Source of the DNA: Bacteroidales bacterium
GTDB lineage: Bacteria > Bacteroidota > Bacteroidia > Bacteroidales > P3
Reading direction: 5' to 3'
DNA: 64,000 nucleotides
NCBI GenBank assembly: GCA_017962445.1
Contig: JAGCVI010000024.1
Coordinates: 1 to 64,000, forward strand
Shown here: one piece after another, positions 26,152-34,920 of the stretch
Layout: each line of letters begins with the position of its first letter
Numbering within the stretch: position 1 is the first letter of the stretch
Notes under the pieces: generated by a model
Told to the model about the DNA's origin: nothing
The model's input: only the letters and a program-made list of their open reading frames with translations
Databases searched by the model: none
Program-made: the position numbers and the translations under genes

Positions 26152-26186
26152 AAAAAAAGAGGATTGCAAAAACTGCAATCCTCTTT
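26152..26186 (-). terminator. Rho-independent terminator of pfp
   Basis: On the minus strand AAAGAGGATTGCA pairs with TGCAATCCTCTTT (26174-26186 with 26156-26168) around a 5-nt loop, followed by a T-run, 20 nt after the pfp stop. Confidence 0.9.
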
Positions 26187-26207
26187 ATCTAAAACGTTAT
26201 TATTCAA

Positions 26208-27440
26208 CTACCAGTTGAGCATACGTTTGAAGTCGTAAGCCTCCGGGTTAGGTAAGTACTTCTTTGCGGCCTCGTAGTCGGCTGGCGTGATGTAGTCCAT
26301 GATGTCGTTGACATAAGACTGTACCTTGTTGCTGTTGACATTGACCAGACGCGGCGGAATCTTGCCTGTGGCGGGATCCTGAAGGTCTTTCAGATACAAC
26401 GGGCTGACGGCACCCTGATGGTCGCAGTAGACCATGCAGCCGGTGGCACCCTGGTTGAACAAGGTGTGAACACCCATACCCATCAGCGAGCAATAAGTGA
26501 GGTCGAATGCAATCGGCGTATGGCAACGAATCTCGTAGCCAATTTCGACGGGACGCGACTTGACCTTCAGACCCAGCTCCTTGACTTTGCGCTCCAGCAA
26601 GTCGTTGAAGATATGAGCCTTTGACACCTTGCCCAGTTCGGGATGGCCATGCTCGTCATAGCTGAAGTGGATGCCCGACTTGGCAATCTCCTCATCGCTG
26701 AGACTGTGGAACACACCTTCCGAAATCATCGCAGCACCATAATTGATACCCATCATCTTGCGTTTTACGATGCAGGAAATGACCATGTTGACGATTTTCT
26801 CGACGGTGATTTCGCTCTTGTTGAAGAACTCGGGAATAATGACCATCGGATAGTGGCATGCGCCGGCGATGCCGAGAGCCAGATGTCCTGCCGAACGGCC
26901 CATGGCACTGACCACAAACCAGTTCTCGCTGGTGCGGGCATCCTCCATAACAGCGGTGGCAAGCACACAACCCTGTGCCTTGGCACTGTTATATCCAAAT
27001 GTCGGGCTGCTGTTGGGCAACGGAAGGTCGTTGTCGATAGTCTTGGGAACGTGGATGTTGGCAATCGGGTAATGCTTGCTCTCAAGGAACTTGGCAATAC
27101 GGTTGGCCGTAGAAGCGGTATCGTCTCCACCCACCGTAACAAGCAGTTTCACCTCGTTTTCAGTGAAGAACTGGAGATTGAAACGCTTCTCGAAATCCTC
27201 GTCGGTAGGTTTGAAACGGCTCATCTTAAGGATTGAACCACCCTTGTTGAAGATCTCGTCAGCTGTGAGGAAATCGAGATCCTGCATACGCGGTTTGTCA
27301 GTGAACAGAGCCGAGTAGCCGCCATGCAGACCGATGACGCGATAGCCGTCACGAAGGAAAGTTTTGGCCACAGAAGCCACCACGGTATTCATTCCGGGAG
27401 CGGGACCACCGCCCGTCAAAATTGCTATTGATTTTCCCAT
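26208..27440 (-). CDS. pfp: Pyrophosphate-type phosphofructokinase
   Basis: Glycolytic enzyme of 410 residues, phosphorylating fructose-6-phosphate reversibly. The N-terminus AILTGGGPAPGMN holds the phosphate loop. The residue after G104-G105-D106 is Asp107 (GGDDT) rather than the Gly of ATP-dependent enzymes, and VPK133TIDNDL carries the Lys that replaces the ATP-type Gly; together these mark a pyrophosphate-dependent enzyme (EC 2.7.1.90). MGRSAGHLAL and a C-terminal QGATGCMV region are also typical. Such enzymes are the usual PFK in many gut Bacteroidales. It has its own promoter (27494-27524) and terminator, so it is monocistronic. Confidence 0.9.
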   Translation of the reverse strand: MGKSIAILTGGGPAPGMNTVVASVAKTFLRDGYRVIGLHGGYSALFTDKPRMQDLDFLTADEIFNKGGSILKMSRFKPTDEDFEKRFNLQFFTENEVKLLVTVGGDDTASTANRIAKFLESKHYPIANIHVPKTIDNDLPLPNSSPTFGYNSAKAQGCVLATAVMEDARTSENWFVVSAMGRSAGHLALGIAGACHYPMVIIPEFFNKSEITVEKIVNMVISCIVKRKMMGINYGAAMISEGVFHSLSDEEIAKSGIHFSYDEHGHPELGKVSKAHIFNDLLERKVKELGLKVKSRPVEIGYEIRCHTPIAFDLTYCSLMGMGVHTLFNQGATGCMVYCDHQGAVSPLYLKDLQDPATGKIPPRLVNVNSNKVQSYVNDIMDYITPADYEAAKKYLPNPEAYDFKRMLNW

Positions 27441-27493
27441 AATTTATTTTGTTTTAACGATTTTATAATCCTTTTTAACATTCTTTAGAATTG

Positions 27494-27524
27494 CAAATTT
27501 ACTAAAAATTAGTGAATAGACAAA
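27494..27524 (-). promoter_or_regulatory. Bacteroidetes promoter of pfp
   Basis: Minus strand TTTG (27524-27521), 19-bp spacer, TAAATTTG (27501-27494). Consensus elements at consensus distance, giving a leader of about 48 nt. Confidence 0.75.
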
Positions 27525-27547
27525 CAAAAAACTTTTTTTCCTGGCAA

Positions 27548-29005
27548 TCAGCCCTCACTGACAGGGTCGTCACTCCTACGGAATATTTTGTATCCAAGCA
27601 TGGCGACAATAATTGACATCATAGGCGAAATGATATTGAACAGACAATAGGGCAGATAGTCTAACGTGGGGACTTTCAGCACCATCGATTGCGTCATACC
27701 GCATGTGTTCCACGGTATCAGTACCGACGTCACCGTGGCGGAGTCCTCTGTCGAACGGCTCAACAGCCGCCCCTCGAAACCTTTGTCACGATATAGTTTT
27801 TTGAAGATGTTTCCCGTAAGCACTATACTCAGGTACTGGTCGCCGGTCACCATATTGGAGAAAAGGCCAGTACCCACAGTTGTTGACACCAGCGAACGCC
27901 GTCCACTGATGCCCTTGGCCAAAGCAGTCGTGATACTATGCATCATGCCGCTCCCTGTCAGCGAACCGCCAAACGCCGAGGCACAGAATATCAGGAACAC
28001 CGTGCTCAGCATGCCTCGCATTCCGCGTGTCTGCACCAAGCCGTCGAGGGCTTCGTTGCCTGTGTCTATAGACGTACTGCTATAATAAGTTAGCATCATG
28101 CCGCGGAAACTGCTGCCATCGCCGAAACGCGAAACAATATCGGGCTGTACAAAGAGCATAACAACACCCGCCACCAGCGCCGACAGGAAAAGGATTACTG
28201 CCGCGGGCAGACGCATAGCTATGAGCACCGCCGTGAATAGCGGCACCAACAACAGCCATGGACTGATGACAAATGTATTCTGCAATCCTTCGGCAAACGA
28301 CGTGGCCTGCACGTCATTACCCACTGGATGACAAAGGCTCACCACCAGAAAAACTGTCAACGTGATAGCAAAAGAGGGAACCGTGGTGATTAGCATGTAG
28401 CGAATATGCTTGAAAAGCGGCACCTCTCCAACAGACGATGCCAGAACCGTGGTATCGGAAAGAGGCGAAATTTTGTCGCCGAAATAGGCACCAGATATGA
28501 TGGCTCCTGCAGTCCATCCAACAGGGTAGCCGTGCGCAGTCCCAATGCCTATAAGCGCAATACCAACGGTGGCCACGGTAGTCCAAGAACTGCCAGTAAT
28601 GAGCGAAACCAGCGCACATACAAGACATGCAACAAAAAGGAACAGCGACGGCGTGAGCACCTTCATCCCATAGTAAATCATGGTGGGGACAACGCCACTG
28701 ACCATCCAGCTGCCAGAAATGGCACCTATCAAGAAAAGAATCAGAATGGCCGGACCTACAGTCTTGATGTTGTCCACGATGGCGCCATTGACAGAATGCC
28801 ATGGCACTCGATAGCACAACATGGCTATGGCCACAGCTACCCCTGCCGAGAATAGCAACACCGTTTGACTGGCACCGTCAATGGCGTCGGAACCGAACTG
28901 ACGGATGACAAGGATTTGCAACACCACAAGCACTACAAACGGCACAAGAGCCACCGTCCAGTGTATACGCGGAACGCCATTGCCCTGTTTTAAATCCTCA
29001 TTCAT
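27548..29005 (-). CDS. nhaC: Na+/H+ antiporter, NhaC family
   Basis: Inner-membrane antiporter of about 485 residues with 11-12 hydrophobic segments. Family features include VPTMIYYGMKVL, VSLITGSSWTTVATVGIALIGIG, SGAYFGDKISPLSDTTVLAS (the conserved discontinuous-helix acidic region) and a late FSNMVTGDQYLSIVLTGNIF and VLIPWNTCG. The ATG at 29005 (NEDLKQGNGVPRIHW) is the natural start; the frame open to 29197 overlaps the divergent rdgB gene and its promoter. It exchanges Na+ for H+ for pH and sodium balance. Monocistronic, divergent from rdgB. Confidence 0.9.
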   Translation of the reverse strand: MNEDLKQGNGVPRIHWTVALVPFVVLVVLQILVIRQFGSDAIDGASQTVLLFSAGVAVAIAMLCYRVPWHSVNGAIVDNIKTVGPAILILFLIGAISGSWMVSGVVPTMIYYGMKVLTPSLFLFVACLVCALVSLITGSSWTTVATVGIALIGIGTAHGYPVGWTAGAIISGAYFGDKISPLSDTTVLASSVGEVPLFKHIRYMLITTVPSFAITLTVFLVVSLCHPVGNDVQATSFAEGLQNTFVISPWLLLVPLFTAVLIAMRLPAAVILFLSALVAGVVMLFVQPDIVSRFGDGSSFRGMMLTYYSSTSIDTGNEALDGLVQTRGMRGMLSTVFLIFCASAFGGSLTGSGMMHSITTALAKGISGRRSLVSTTVGTGLFSNMVTGDQYLSIVLTGNIFKKLYRDKGFEGRLLSRSTEDSATVTSVLIPWNTCGMTQSMVLKVPTLDYLPYCLFNIISPMMSIIVAMLGYKIFRRSDDPVSEG

Positions 29006-29053
29006 CCTGTCAATCAGATTATTAAATAATAATTTTAAATTGATTTGCAAATA

Positions 29054-29061
29054 CAAATATA
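29054..29061 (-). promoter_or_regulatory. Candidate -7 box for nhaC
   Basis: Minus strand TATATTTG matches TAnnTTTG, 48 bp upstream of the nhaC start. No good -33 element at the standard spacing. Confidence 0.45.
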
Positions 29062-29125
29062 CGAAAGAAAAATGACACTCCCCTACCCTTGCAACCATAA
29101 AAAACAGAAATAAACAGCCTAACTG

Positions 29126-29156
29126 TTGCGGCAACCATAAAAAATGATTATTTTTG
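29126..29156 (+). promoter_or_regulatory. Promoter of rdgB, placed almost on the start codon
   Basis: TTG (29126-29128), 20-bp spacer, TATTTTTG (29149-29156). Transcription should start 4-7 nt after the -7 box, at about 29160-29164, while the ATG is at 29162. The mRNA is therefore predicted to be leaderless or nearly so. Confidence 0.7.
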
Positions 29157-29161
29157 CACAC

Positions 29162-29740
29162 ATGAAAGAATTGATTTTCGCAACCAACAACAAGCACAAA
29201 CTAATGGAAGTCAGCGAAATGCTGAAATCCGTAATTAATATACAAAGCCTGTCTGAGGCAGGTCTTTCCGGCGACATACCCGAAACAGCCGACACGCTCG
29301 AAGGCAACGCGCTGCAGAAAGCCCAATGGGTTTATGAACGGACAGGCAAGGATTGCTTTGCCGACGACACCGGACTGGAAGTCGAAGCCCTGGACGGGCG
29401 GCCTGGAGTCTACTCGGCCCGTTACGCAGGCGAGCACTGCTCGTTCGATGACAACATCAACAAAATGCTCGACGAGATGGAGGGCAAGACCAACCGTCGT
29501 GCATGCTTCCGCACGGTAATCTGTCTTATCGAAGGCGGCAAGCCCCGCTATTTCGAAGGACGTGTGGACGGGGTAATACTTACTGAACGTTATGGGAAAG
29601 AAGGCTTTGGATATGATCCAATATTCATGCCTGACCGCTTTGCCGTCAGCTTCGCCGAGATGCCCCTCGAGGTGAAGAACCACATCAGCCACCGCGGCCG
29701 TGCCGTAGCGAAACTGGTGGATTATCTAAAAAGACTCTAA
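29162..29740 (+). CDS. rdgB: XTP/dITP diphosphatase (RdgB/HAM1)
   Basis: House-cleaning nucleotide pyrophosphatase of 192 residues that removes dITP and XTP. Motifs: ELIFATNNKHKLMEV (substrate-binding S/T-x-N-x-x-K), DTLEGNALQKAQ, CFADDTGLEVEALDGRPGVYSARYAG (catalytic Asp region), GFGYDPIFMPD and the C-terminal NHISHRGRA. The ATG at 29162 is where the family begins; an earlier in-frame ATG at 29144 lies inside the promoter. Length and motifs are complete. Confidence 0.93.
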   Translation: MKELIFATNNKHKLMEVSEMLKSVINIQSLSEAGLSGDIPETADTLEGNALQKAQWVYERTGKDCFADDTGLEVEALDGRPGVYSARYAGEHCSFDDNINKMLDEMEGKTNRRACFRTVICLIEGGKPRYFEGRVDGVILTERYGKEGFGYDPIFMPDRFAVSFAEMPLEVKNHISHRGRAVAKLVDYLKRL

Positions 29741-29825
29741 CAATAACCTGCTGACAAATCATTATTAAATAAGGGCTCCGTTCTATTCTCTGAAAAAGCA
29801 TATCAACAATTCAACAACAATAAAC

Positions 29826-30386
29826 TTGACCTACAAGAAAGTATATCCCACCGAAGTGCTGCAAGGCTTCACCGAATCGTCGATGTTCGTGCTAATGCTT
29901 TACGACCCGATGAAAGACCGCAAAGTGCCTGTCATCATCGGCGAACATGAAGCTGAGATGATAATCATGGAGCAGGAACAACGCCAAGCACGACGCCCCA
30001 TGACCTACCAGCTCATCATATCGCTCATGGAGACCTTCGAACTGACACTCAAACTGGTTAGAATCGACAAGTTTGACGAAGGCATCTTTTACGCCACACT
30101 CGTAGTCAGCGACGGCTTCACCACCAAGGAAATCGACGCTCGTGCCAGCGACGCCGTCGTGCTCGCCATGCACCAATCCGTCGACATCGAGATGGCAGAG
30201 AATGTGCTTGACGAGGCAGGTTTCACACCTCAAAACGACAACATGAACCTAGGCACATCGCTGTCAGGACAGGACACTCTGGAAGAACTCGAGGCTGAGC
30301 TGCACCAGTGCGAAGAGAACGAGGAATATGAACGTGCCGAAGAGATAATGAAGAAGATAAAAGAACTGAAAAAAAGAGGAAAATGA
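29826..30386 (+). CDS. Bifunctional nuclease family protein (DUF151) with UVR motif
   Basis: Soluble 186-residue protein. The DUF151/BFN domain (about residues 5-130) shows VLMLYDPMKDRKVPVIIGEHEAEMI and a DARASDAVVLAM segment typical of the family, which in a few organisms has DNase/RNase activity. The last ~45 residues (LEELEAELHQCEENEEYERAEEIMKKIKELKK) form a UvrB/UvrC-like helical interaction motif. Start is TTG at 29826, directly preceding the conserved N-terminus; no ATG fits. Its stop overlaps the ATG of the purine nucleoside phosphorylase gene (ATGA), so the two form an operon. Confidence 0.85.
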   Translation: MTYKKVYPTEVLQGFTESSMFVLMLYDPMKDRKVPVIIGEHEAEMIIMEQEQRQARRPMTYQLIISLMETFELTLKLVRIDKFDEGIFYATLVVSDGFTTKEIDARASDAVVLAMHQSVDIEMAENVLDEAGFTPQNDNMNLGTSLSGQDTLEELEAELHQCEENEEYERAEEIMKKIKELKKRGK

Positions 30387-31195
30387 CATCACCGCTTATA
30401 TATTTCGACGAAGCTGCCGATTATCTGCGCAGCAAAACCCACTACCGACCGACAACAGGCATAATACTTGGCAGCGGCCTTGGCAAACTTGCCGATACCA
30501 TCGAAAACCCCGACATCATACCCTACAGCGAAATACCGCACTTCAAGACAAGCACTGCCGTAGGGCATAAAGGCAACCTGATTTTTGGAACTCTCAACGG
30601 CCGCGAGGTCGTCGCCATGCAAGGGCGCTTCCACTTCTACGAAGGCTACACCATGCAGGAAGTGACACTGCCAGTACGAGTCATGTCACGGATGGGAGTC
30701 AGCAGACTATTTGTATCAAACGCTGCCGGAGGCATCAATCCGGATTTTAAAGTCGGCGACCTGATGATAATAACCGACCACATCAATTTCATGCCCAACC
30801 CTCTCATCGGCAAGAATATCGAAGAGATGGGAACCCGATTCCCCGACATGACTACAGTCTACAGCCGCACGCTTCGCAAGAAAGCCCATGAGACAGCCCA
30901 CGCCATGGGGCTCACGCTACGCGAAGGCGTATATGTTGCCGAGACTGGCCCAACATACGAAACTCCCGCAGAATACAAGATGTTTCAAATGCTTGGCGGT
31001 GATGCCGTAGGCATGTCGACAGTGCCAGAAGTCATTGTGGCACGCCACTGCGGCATGGAGATTTTCGGCATGAGCGTAATAACGAACTGTGCCAAAGATC
31101 TTGACGACAACACCCTTAACGACGGTGACGATGTGGTCCGTATCGCCAACCTCGCCGCAGACCATATGACGGAGATAATAAAGAAGATTATCTAA
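30383..31195 (+). CDS. punA: Purine nucleoside phosphorylase (inosine/guanosine type)
   Basis: Nucleoside salvage enzyme of 270 residues of the trimeric PNP-I group, splitting inosine, guanosine or xanthosine with phosphate. Motifs: GIILGSGLGKLAD, VGHKGNLIFGTLNGREVVAMQGRFHFYEGY (His and Arg of phosphate binding), VSNAAGGINPDF, the YVAETGPTYETPAE substrate loop with Glu, GMSTVPEVIVARH and MSVITNCAKDL ending in an Asn-type purine contact. ATG overlaps the stop of the upstream DUF151 gene by 4 nt. Followed by a strong terminator. Confidence 0.93.
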   Translation: MTSPLIYFDEAADYLRSKTHYRPTTGIILGSGLGKLADTIENPDIIPYSEIPHFKTSTAVGHKGNLIFGTLNGREVVAMQGRFHFYEGYTMQEVTLPVRVMSRMGVSRLFVSNAAGGINPDFKVGDLMIITDHINFMPNPLIGKNIEEMGTRFPDMTTVYSRTLRKKAHETAHAMGLTLREGVYVAETGPTYETPAEYKMFQMLGGDAVGMSTVPEVIVARHCGMEIFGMSVITNCAKDLDDNTLNDGDDVVRIANLAADHMTEIIKKII

Positions 31196-31225
31196 AGTGA
31201 AATAAAAGCAAGCATCATAAAATAC

Positions 31226-31260
31226 AAAACGGACAATGGGCTATCCATTGTCCGTTTTTA
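31226..31260. terminator. Rho-independent terminator after punA
   Basis: Stem AAAACGGACAATGG / CCATTGTCCGTTTT (31226-31239 with 31245-31258), perfect 14 bp, T-rich end; it may also serve the convergent gene ending at 31290. Confidence 0.9.
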
Positions 31261-31289
31261 CTTTGCTTTAGCAGCCTGTCTGACACTCA

Positions 31290-31760
31290 TTAAAACACAA
31301 CAAATGCCAACAGGACAATTACCGCCAATGTATAAATGATTATTTTGCTGGCAGGTACAGGTTTTATCCTGTCCAAGTCATCGTCTTCGAAACGCCTTTT
31401 GATGCGTTTAGTCGACATGGGTTCTCTCGACTCGACAGGGGTTTCGATTAAATTGCCATTCTCGTCGAAACGCGACACATAGTGGAACTGAGGCCTCTCA
31501 CGTTTCCTGAACAAATCACTGGCTTTCAACTTTTGTTTCTCAGCGCGATCTTTTCTATCCAATTCGCGGACCCTACGCTGGTAGTATGCCAAATCAGCGT
31601 CTGTGCCGGCCGTCGCCTTAACGTATTCATTATCGTCAAGCGGAAGTCCGTTCTCAAGGCAATACTTTGCTTTCAACATTTCCCACTCTTCCTTTTCTGG
31701 GTCATAAAGGCGTGGACTATAGTGGAATTGTCTCGGTTTCGGGGTATAAAACATTGGCAT
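31290..31760 (-). CDS. Conserved Bacteroidales protein with C-terminal membrane anchor
   Basis: Unrecognised family, 156 residues. The sequence is highly charged, with a repeated short motif: P-R-Q-F-H-Y-S-P-R near residue 10 and P-Q-F-H-Y-V-S-R-F near 90, each followed by an acidic stretch. The last ~20 residues (IIIYTLAVIVLLAFVVF) are a single membrane helix, so it is a tail-anchored or C-terminally anchored cytoplasmic protein. The duplicated QFHY motif suggests an internal repeat. Upstream 195 bp contain no clear promoter for it. Confidence 0.7.
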   Translation of the reverse strand: MPMFYTPKPRQFHYSPRLYDPEKEEWEMLKAKYCLENGLPLDDNEYVKATAGTDADLAYYQRRVRELDRKDRAEKQKLKASDLFRKRERPQFHYVSRFDENGNLIETPVESREPMSTKRIKRRFEDDDLDRIKPVPASKIIIYTLAVIVLLAFVVF

Positions 31761-31883
31761 AGCGCAAGAACTATTTTTCAGGTTAACACAAAAATCGGCT
31801 TTTTATTGTGTAACCATGAAAGTTATAACATATTGTTCATAACTTTTTTGTCTCGTGTTTGTATTATTTTGAGATAAAATGAG

Positions 31884-31891
31884 TAATTTTG
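31884..31891 (+). promoter_or_regulatory. Candidate -7 box for the DUF3127 gene
   Basis: TAATTTTG, a TAnnTTTG match, with TTTG at 31858-31861 (22 bp upstream, slightly long). It predicts a leader of about 57 nt. Confidence 0.5.
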
Positions 31892-31954
31892 TTCATTCTT
31901 TCCCGCCGAGGCGAAAGTATGATTTAATTGAAATATAATTAAATAAGATATAAT

Positions 31955-32347
31955 ATGGATATTACTGGAAGATTAATAAAGATTCTGCCCGAAGTGCGTG
32001 GCGAATCTCAGCGCGGTCCCTGGGTAAAAGGCGGTTTTGTCATCGAAACCGACGACACTTTTCCCCGTCAGGTTGCTTTTACTTTGTTTGGCGAAGACCG
32101 TCTTGCAATGGTCAACTCATTGACCATGAACGCACCGGTTGTCGTGACCTTCTCACCCGAATCACGTGAGTACAACGAGCGTTGGTATACCGACCTGCGT
32201 TGCATCCGCGTTTCGGCGGTCGGTGCAACGGCCGCTCCTGCAGCCGCACCAGCAGCGGCACCGCAACCGGCAGCAGCCCCTGCCGCTCCGGCCCCCGAGC
32301 CGTTCGCATCCAAGCCAAGCGACTCGGACGACGACCTGCCGTTCTAA
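31955..32347 (+). CDS. DUF3127 protein with SSB-like acidic tail
   Basis: Small protein of 130 residues. The first ~88 residues (MDITGRLIKILPEVRGESQRGPWVKGGFVIET, FGEDRLAMV, RWYTDLRC) form the DUF3127 domain, an OB-fold-like unit common in Bacteroidetes. It is followed by an Ala/Pro-rich linker and the tip DSDDDLPF. That ending is the hallmark of single-stranded DNA-binding protein tails that recruit repair and replication proteins. A role in ssDNA metabolism is an inference from this architecture. Terminator-like hairpin at 32372-32401. Confidence 0.85.
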   Translation: MDITGRLIKILPEVRGESQRGPWVKGGFVIETDDTFPRQVAFTLFGEDRLAMVNSLTMNAPVVVTFSPESREYNERWYTDLRCIRVSAVGATAAPAAAPAAAPQPAAAPAAPAPEPFASKPSDSDDDLPF

Positions 32348-32371
32348 GAAACAAGTATTCAACACCTAATC

Positions 32372-32401
32372 GGGACGGAGTGAAAACCTTCGTCCCTTTT
32401 T
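32372..32401 (+). terminator. Probable rho-independent terminator after DUF3127 gene
   Basis: Short stem GGGACG / CGTCCC (32372-32377 with 32391-32396) extended by an imperfect pair, followed by T5. The next start codon is 4 nt further on, so read-through is likely in part. Confidence 0.6.
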
Positions 32402-32404
32402 ATT

Positions 32405-32938
32405 ATGGAAAAAAACGAACTCCGCAAAATTGTACGCGCCGCCAAGAAAGAGGTGCCTTTAGAGGAAAAGATACGTCGCTCGCAGCCGATAATGCACAAG
32501 GTCGAGACCCTCGACAAGTTCCGTACTGCAAAAACCGTGCTGTTGTACTGGTCGATGGACGACGAGGTGTATACTCATGATTTTGTAAAGCGCTGGTACA
32601 AAGAGAAAACAATCCTACTCCCCTGCGTTGTTTGCGACGACCTGCTGCTGCGGCAATACACAGGTCCCGAAAGCATGGTTCCCGGACCCCAGTTCGGCAT
32701 CCCCGAGCCTATAGGGCCAGAATTCACTCAGCTCGACAGCATTGATATGATTATAGTCCCCGGGGTGGCATTCGACAAGAAAAACAACAGAATGGGACGC
32801 GGACGCGGTTTTTACGACCGTCTGCTTAAGTCGACACCAAAAGCCTTCAAGGTTGGTGTAGCTTTCAATTTCCAGATGTTTGAAGAAATACCCGTCGAGC
32901 CGTTCGACGTGGCAATGGACGCAGTGTTGACCGAATAG
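32405..32938 (+). CDS. 5-formyltetrahydrofolate cyclo-ligase
   Basis: One-carbon metabolism enzyme of 177 residues converting 5-formyl-THF to 5,10-methenyl-THF with ATP. It shows the YgfA/MTHFS signature: basic N-terminus (LRKIVRAAKKEV), VLLYWSMDDEVYTHDFV, KTILLPCVV, FGIPEP and the nucleotide-binding MIIVPGVAFDKKNNRMGRGRGFYDRLL. Length and motifs are complete. Its stop is one base from the stop of the convergent corA gene, with no terminator between them. Confidence 0.92.
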   Translation: MEKNELRKIVRAAKKEVPLEEKIRRSQPIMHKVETLDKFRTAKTVLLYWSMDDEVYTHDFVKRWYKEKTILLPCVVCDDLLLRQYTGPESMVPGPQFGIPEPIGPEFTQLDSIDMIIVPGVAFDKKNNRMGRGRGFYDRLLKSTPKAFKVGVAFNFQMFEEIPVEPFDVAMDAVLTE

Positions 32939-32939
32939 T

Positions 32940-33869
32940 CTATCGGTTAGTCATCCTCTTGAAATAGAACATCAGCGCTGTGGTTATCAAAGCCATGACA
33001 GCGAGAATAAGCCAGAAAGCAGTAGTGTCGGCTGTGAACGGGAAGTTGACATTCATACCAAACAAACTGGCAACCACCGTCAGCGGAAGCATGATAGTGC
33101 TGAAGTAAGTCAGCACACGCATGATGTCGTTGGTGCGGTTAGTCTGCAATGAGTCGAACGTCTTCGACAGACCCTCAATCAATTCGCCGTAGTCCTCAAC
33201 CAAGTCGTACATCTTCTGGTACTGGTCAAGGATATCGCCCCAGTAGTCTTCCATATCAACCAGTTCCGGGTCAACGAATCCCTTTATACCGCCGCTTTCA
33301 AACATGTGCAGCACACGCAGTTGTGGTTTGAATGAGGTATTCAGAAGAATGACGTTGCGTCGGGTTATCGAAATCAGCTCGATGATGCTACGTGCTTTTT
33401 TATTGAAGATGTCGTAGTTAATCAGGTCCACCTCAGAACCCACACGCAGGATAAGCTGATAAGTTTCCAGCATCAATCGGTCGAGGATAGTATACAGCAG
33501 CAAGTCACTACACGACAGAGCTTTCATCGTATCCTCGTCCTGTTCGGCGAGGTCCTCCCCCATCTCGTCGAAGAGTTTTTTCACCACCCAGTGCGACTTG
33601 CCAATGGTGATGATATAGTCCTTGCCCCAGAAGATTTTAACTTCGCGGATGCGGATGAACTTATTGCCTTTGTCGAAATAAGGGAAGTTGAGAATCAGGA
33701 AGTAGTAATCGTCGTATTCGTCAATCTTAGGGCGTTGGTTGGTACCGCGGCAGTCCTCGATGTCGAGAGGGTGGAAATTGTATTCGTCAAGCAGATAACG
33801 GAAGTCATCTTCGCTCGGATTGGTTATATGTTGCCATTTTAAAGACTTGTATTGAAGAGTCTCAATCAT
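32940..33869 (-). CDS. corA: CorA-family magnesium/cobalt channel
   Basis: Inner-membrane Mg2+ channel of 309 residues. A large cytoplasmic domain (residues 1-245) with a long stalk helix precedes two C-terminal membrane helices (about 250-270 and 280-302). The signature YGMN-type motif appears as SLFGMNVNFP between the helices, the selectivity element of the family. Start ATG at 33869. A TATTTTTG box on the minus strand at 33949-33956 is the likely promoter. No other transport gene is linked. Confidence 0.92.
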   Translation of the reverse strand: MIETLQYKSLKWQHITNPSEDDFRYLLDEYNFHPLDIEDCRGTNQRPKIDEYDDYYFLILNFPYFDKGNKFIRIREVKIFWGKDYIITIGKSHWVVKKLFDEMGEDLAEQDEDTMKALSCSDLLLYTILDRLMLETYQLILRVGSEVDLINYDIFNKKARSIIELISITRRNVILLNTSFKPQLRVLHMFESGGIKGFVDPELVDMEDYWGDILDQYQKMYDLVEDYGELIEGLSKTFDSLQTNRTNDIMRVLTYFSTIMLPLTVVASLFGMNVNFPFTADTTAFWLILAVMALITTALMFYFKRMTNR

Positions 33870-33948
33870 GGTTTCCCCCTTTCTTTTTTAGGCGATCACA
33901 CTGGTGGTCAATATTCTACATTCCTGTTAACAATTTGATATGAAAGTG

Positions 33949-33956
33949 CAAAAATA
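33949..33956 (-). promoter_or_regulatory. Candidate -7 box for corA
   Basis: Minus strand TATTTTTG, 80 bp upstream of the corA start, in a very A-rich region; -33 spacing is poor. Confidence 0.5.
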
Positions 33957-34110
33957 CAAAAAAAATAATACAAAGTAATGATTTGAAGAAAAAAACAAAT
34001 AAAAATAAAAAAATCACGTATTAACCGGAACAGGCGCCAACGTCATTATGAAGCGCCGCACCCTTCACGAACAGTCCAGATTTAGACTGTCTAAGCAAGA
34101 AAGAATAGTA

Positions 34111-34869
34111 TTAACCCTTGTGGTTTCCGCCGAAGATGGAGCCTATCCATTGGCGATTGAGTTTAGCGATGTTCTGGCGTTTGATTTGCTTGGGGCATTC
34201 TGCTTCGCAGGCATAGGTGTTGCTACATCCACCGAAACCGAGTTCATCCATTTTGCATATCATTTTCTGGACCCTCTCCTGCGACTCAATTTGACCTTGG
34301 GGCAACAAAGCCAAATGGGCGACTTTGGCTCCGACAAAGAGCATTGCGCTGGCATTCTTGCATGCCGCCACACAAGCACCGCAGCCTATGCATTCAGCTG
34401 CATCCATTGCCATGTCGGCCATACGCTTCGGCACAGGGATGCTGTTGGCATCGGGCACACCGCCGGTGGTAACGCTGATATAGCCTCCAGCCTGGATAAT
34501 CTTGTCGAAGGCTGAACGGTCTACAACCAAGTCGCAAATGACAGGGAAAGCCTTGGCGCGCCACGGCTCAATCCAGATCTCGTCGCCATCGTCGAACTTG
34601 CGCATGTGCAGCTGGCATGTAGTGACACCGTCATCGTTACCGTGCGGGCGACCGTTGATGTAAAGGCCGCACATACCGCAAATGCCCTCACGGCAGTCGT
34701 TGTCGAAACAAACCGGATGGGCGATGTGGTCGTTAGTAAGCTGTTCATTGAGAATGTCAAGCATCTCAAGGAACGAGCAGTCCGGTGATATATTCTCAAC
34801 CTTGTATGTCTCAAAACGGCCTTTGGCTGTGGCGTTTTCCTGACGCCATATATGGAGTGTGAAATTCAT
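34111..34869 (-). CDS. frdB: Fumarate reductase/succinate dehydrogenase iron-sulfur subunit
   Basis: Electron-transfer subunit of 252 residues. The N-terminal plant-type ferredoxin domain carries the 2Fe-2S cysteines in [18 protein letters not shown] and a later TTCQLH; the C-terminal domain holds [15 protein letters not shown] and a further C-x2[13 protein letters not shown] set for the 4Fe-4S and 3Fe-4S clusters. It links the flavin subunit to the membrane quinone subunit. Third gene of the minus-strand frdC-frdA-frdB operon, the standard Bacteroidetes order. Confidence 0.94.
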   Translation of the reverse strand: MNFTLHIWRQENATAKGRFETYKVENISPDCSFLEMLDILNEQLTNDHIAHPVCFDNDCREGICGMCGLYINGRPHGNDDGVTTCQLHMRKFDDGDEIWIEPWRAKAFPVICDLVVDRSAFDKIIQAGGYISVTTGGVPDANSIPVPKRMADMAMDAAECIGCGACVAACKNASAMLFVGAKVAHLALLPQGQIESQERVQKMICKMDELGFGGCSNTYACEAECPKQIKRQNIAKLNRQWIGSIFGGNHKG

Positions 34870-34920
34870 TGTCTTTTTTATTTTTGTGTGAATAATAACG
34901 CGTACATGTCACAGTTCACA

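Noticed and set aside
29006-29197. N-terminal extension of NhaC
   Set aside because: It overlaps the divergent rdgB start and promoter; the ATG at 29005 gives the normal NhaC N-terminus.
34068-34092. Hairpin after frdB as terminator
   Set aside because: ACAGTC/GACTGT stem exists, but on the minus strand it is not followed by a T-run, so I do not call it a terminator.
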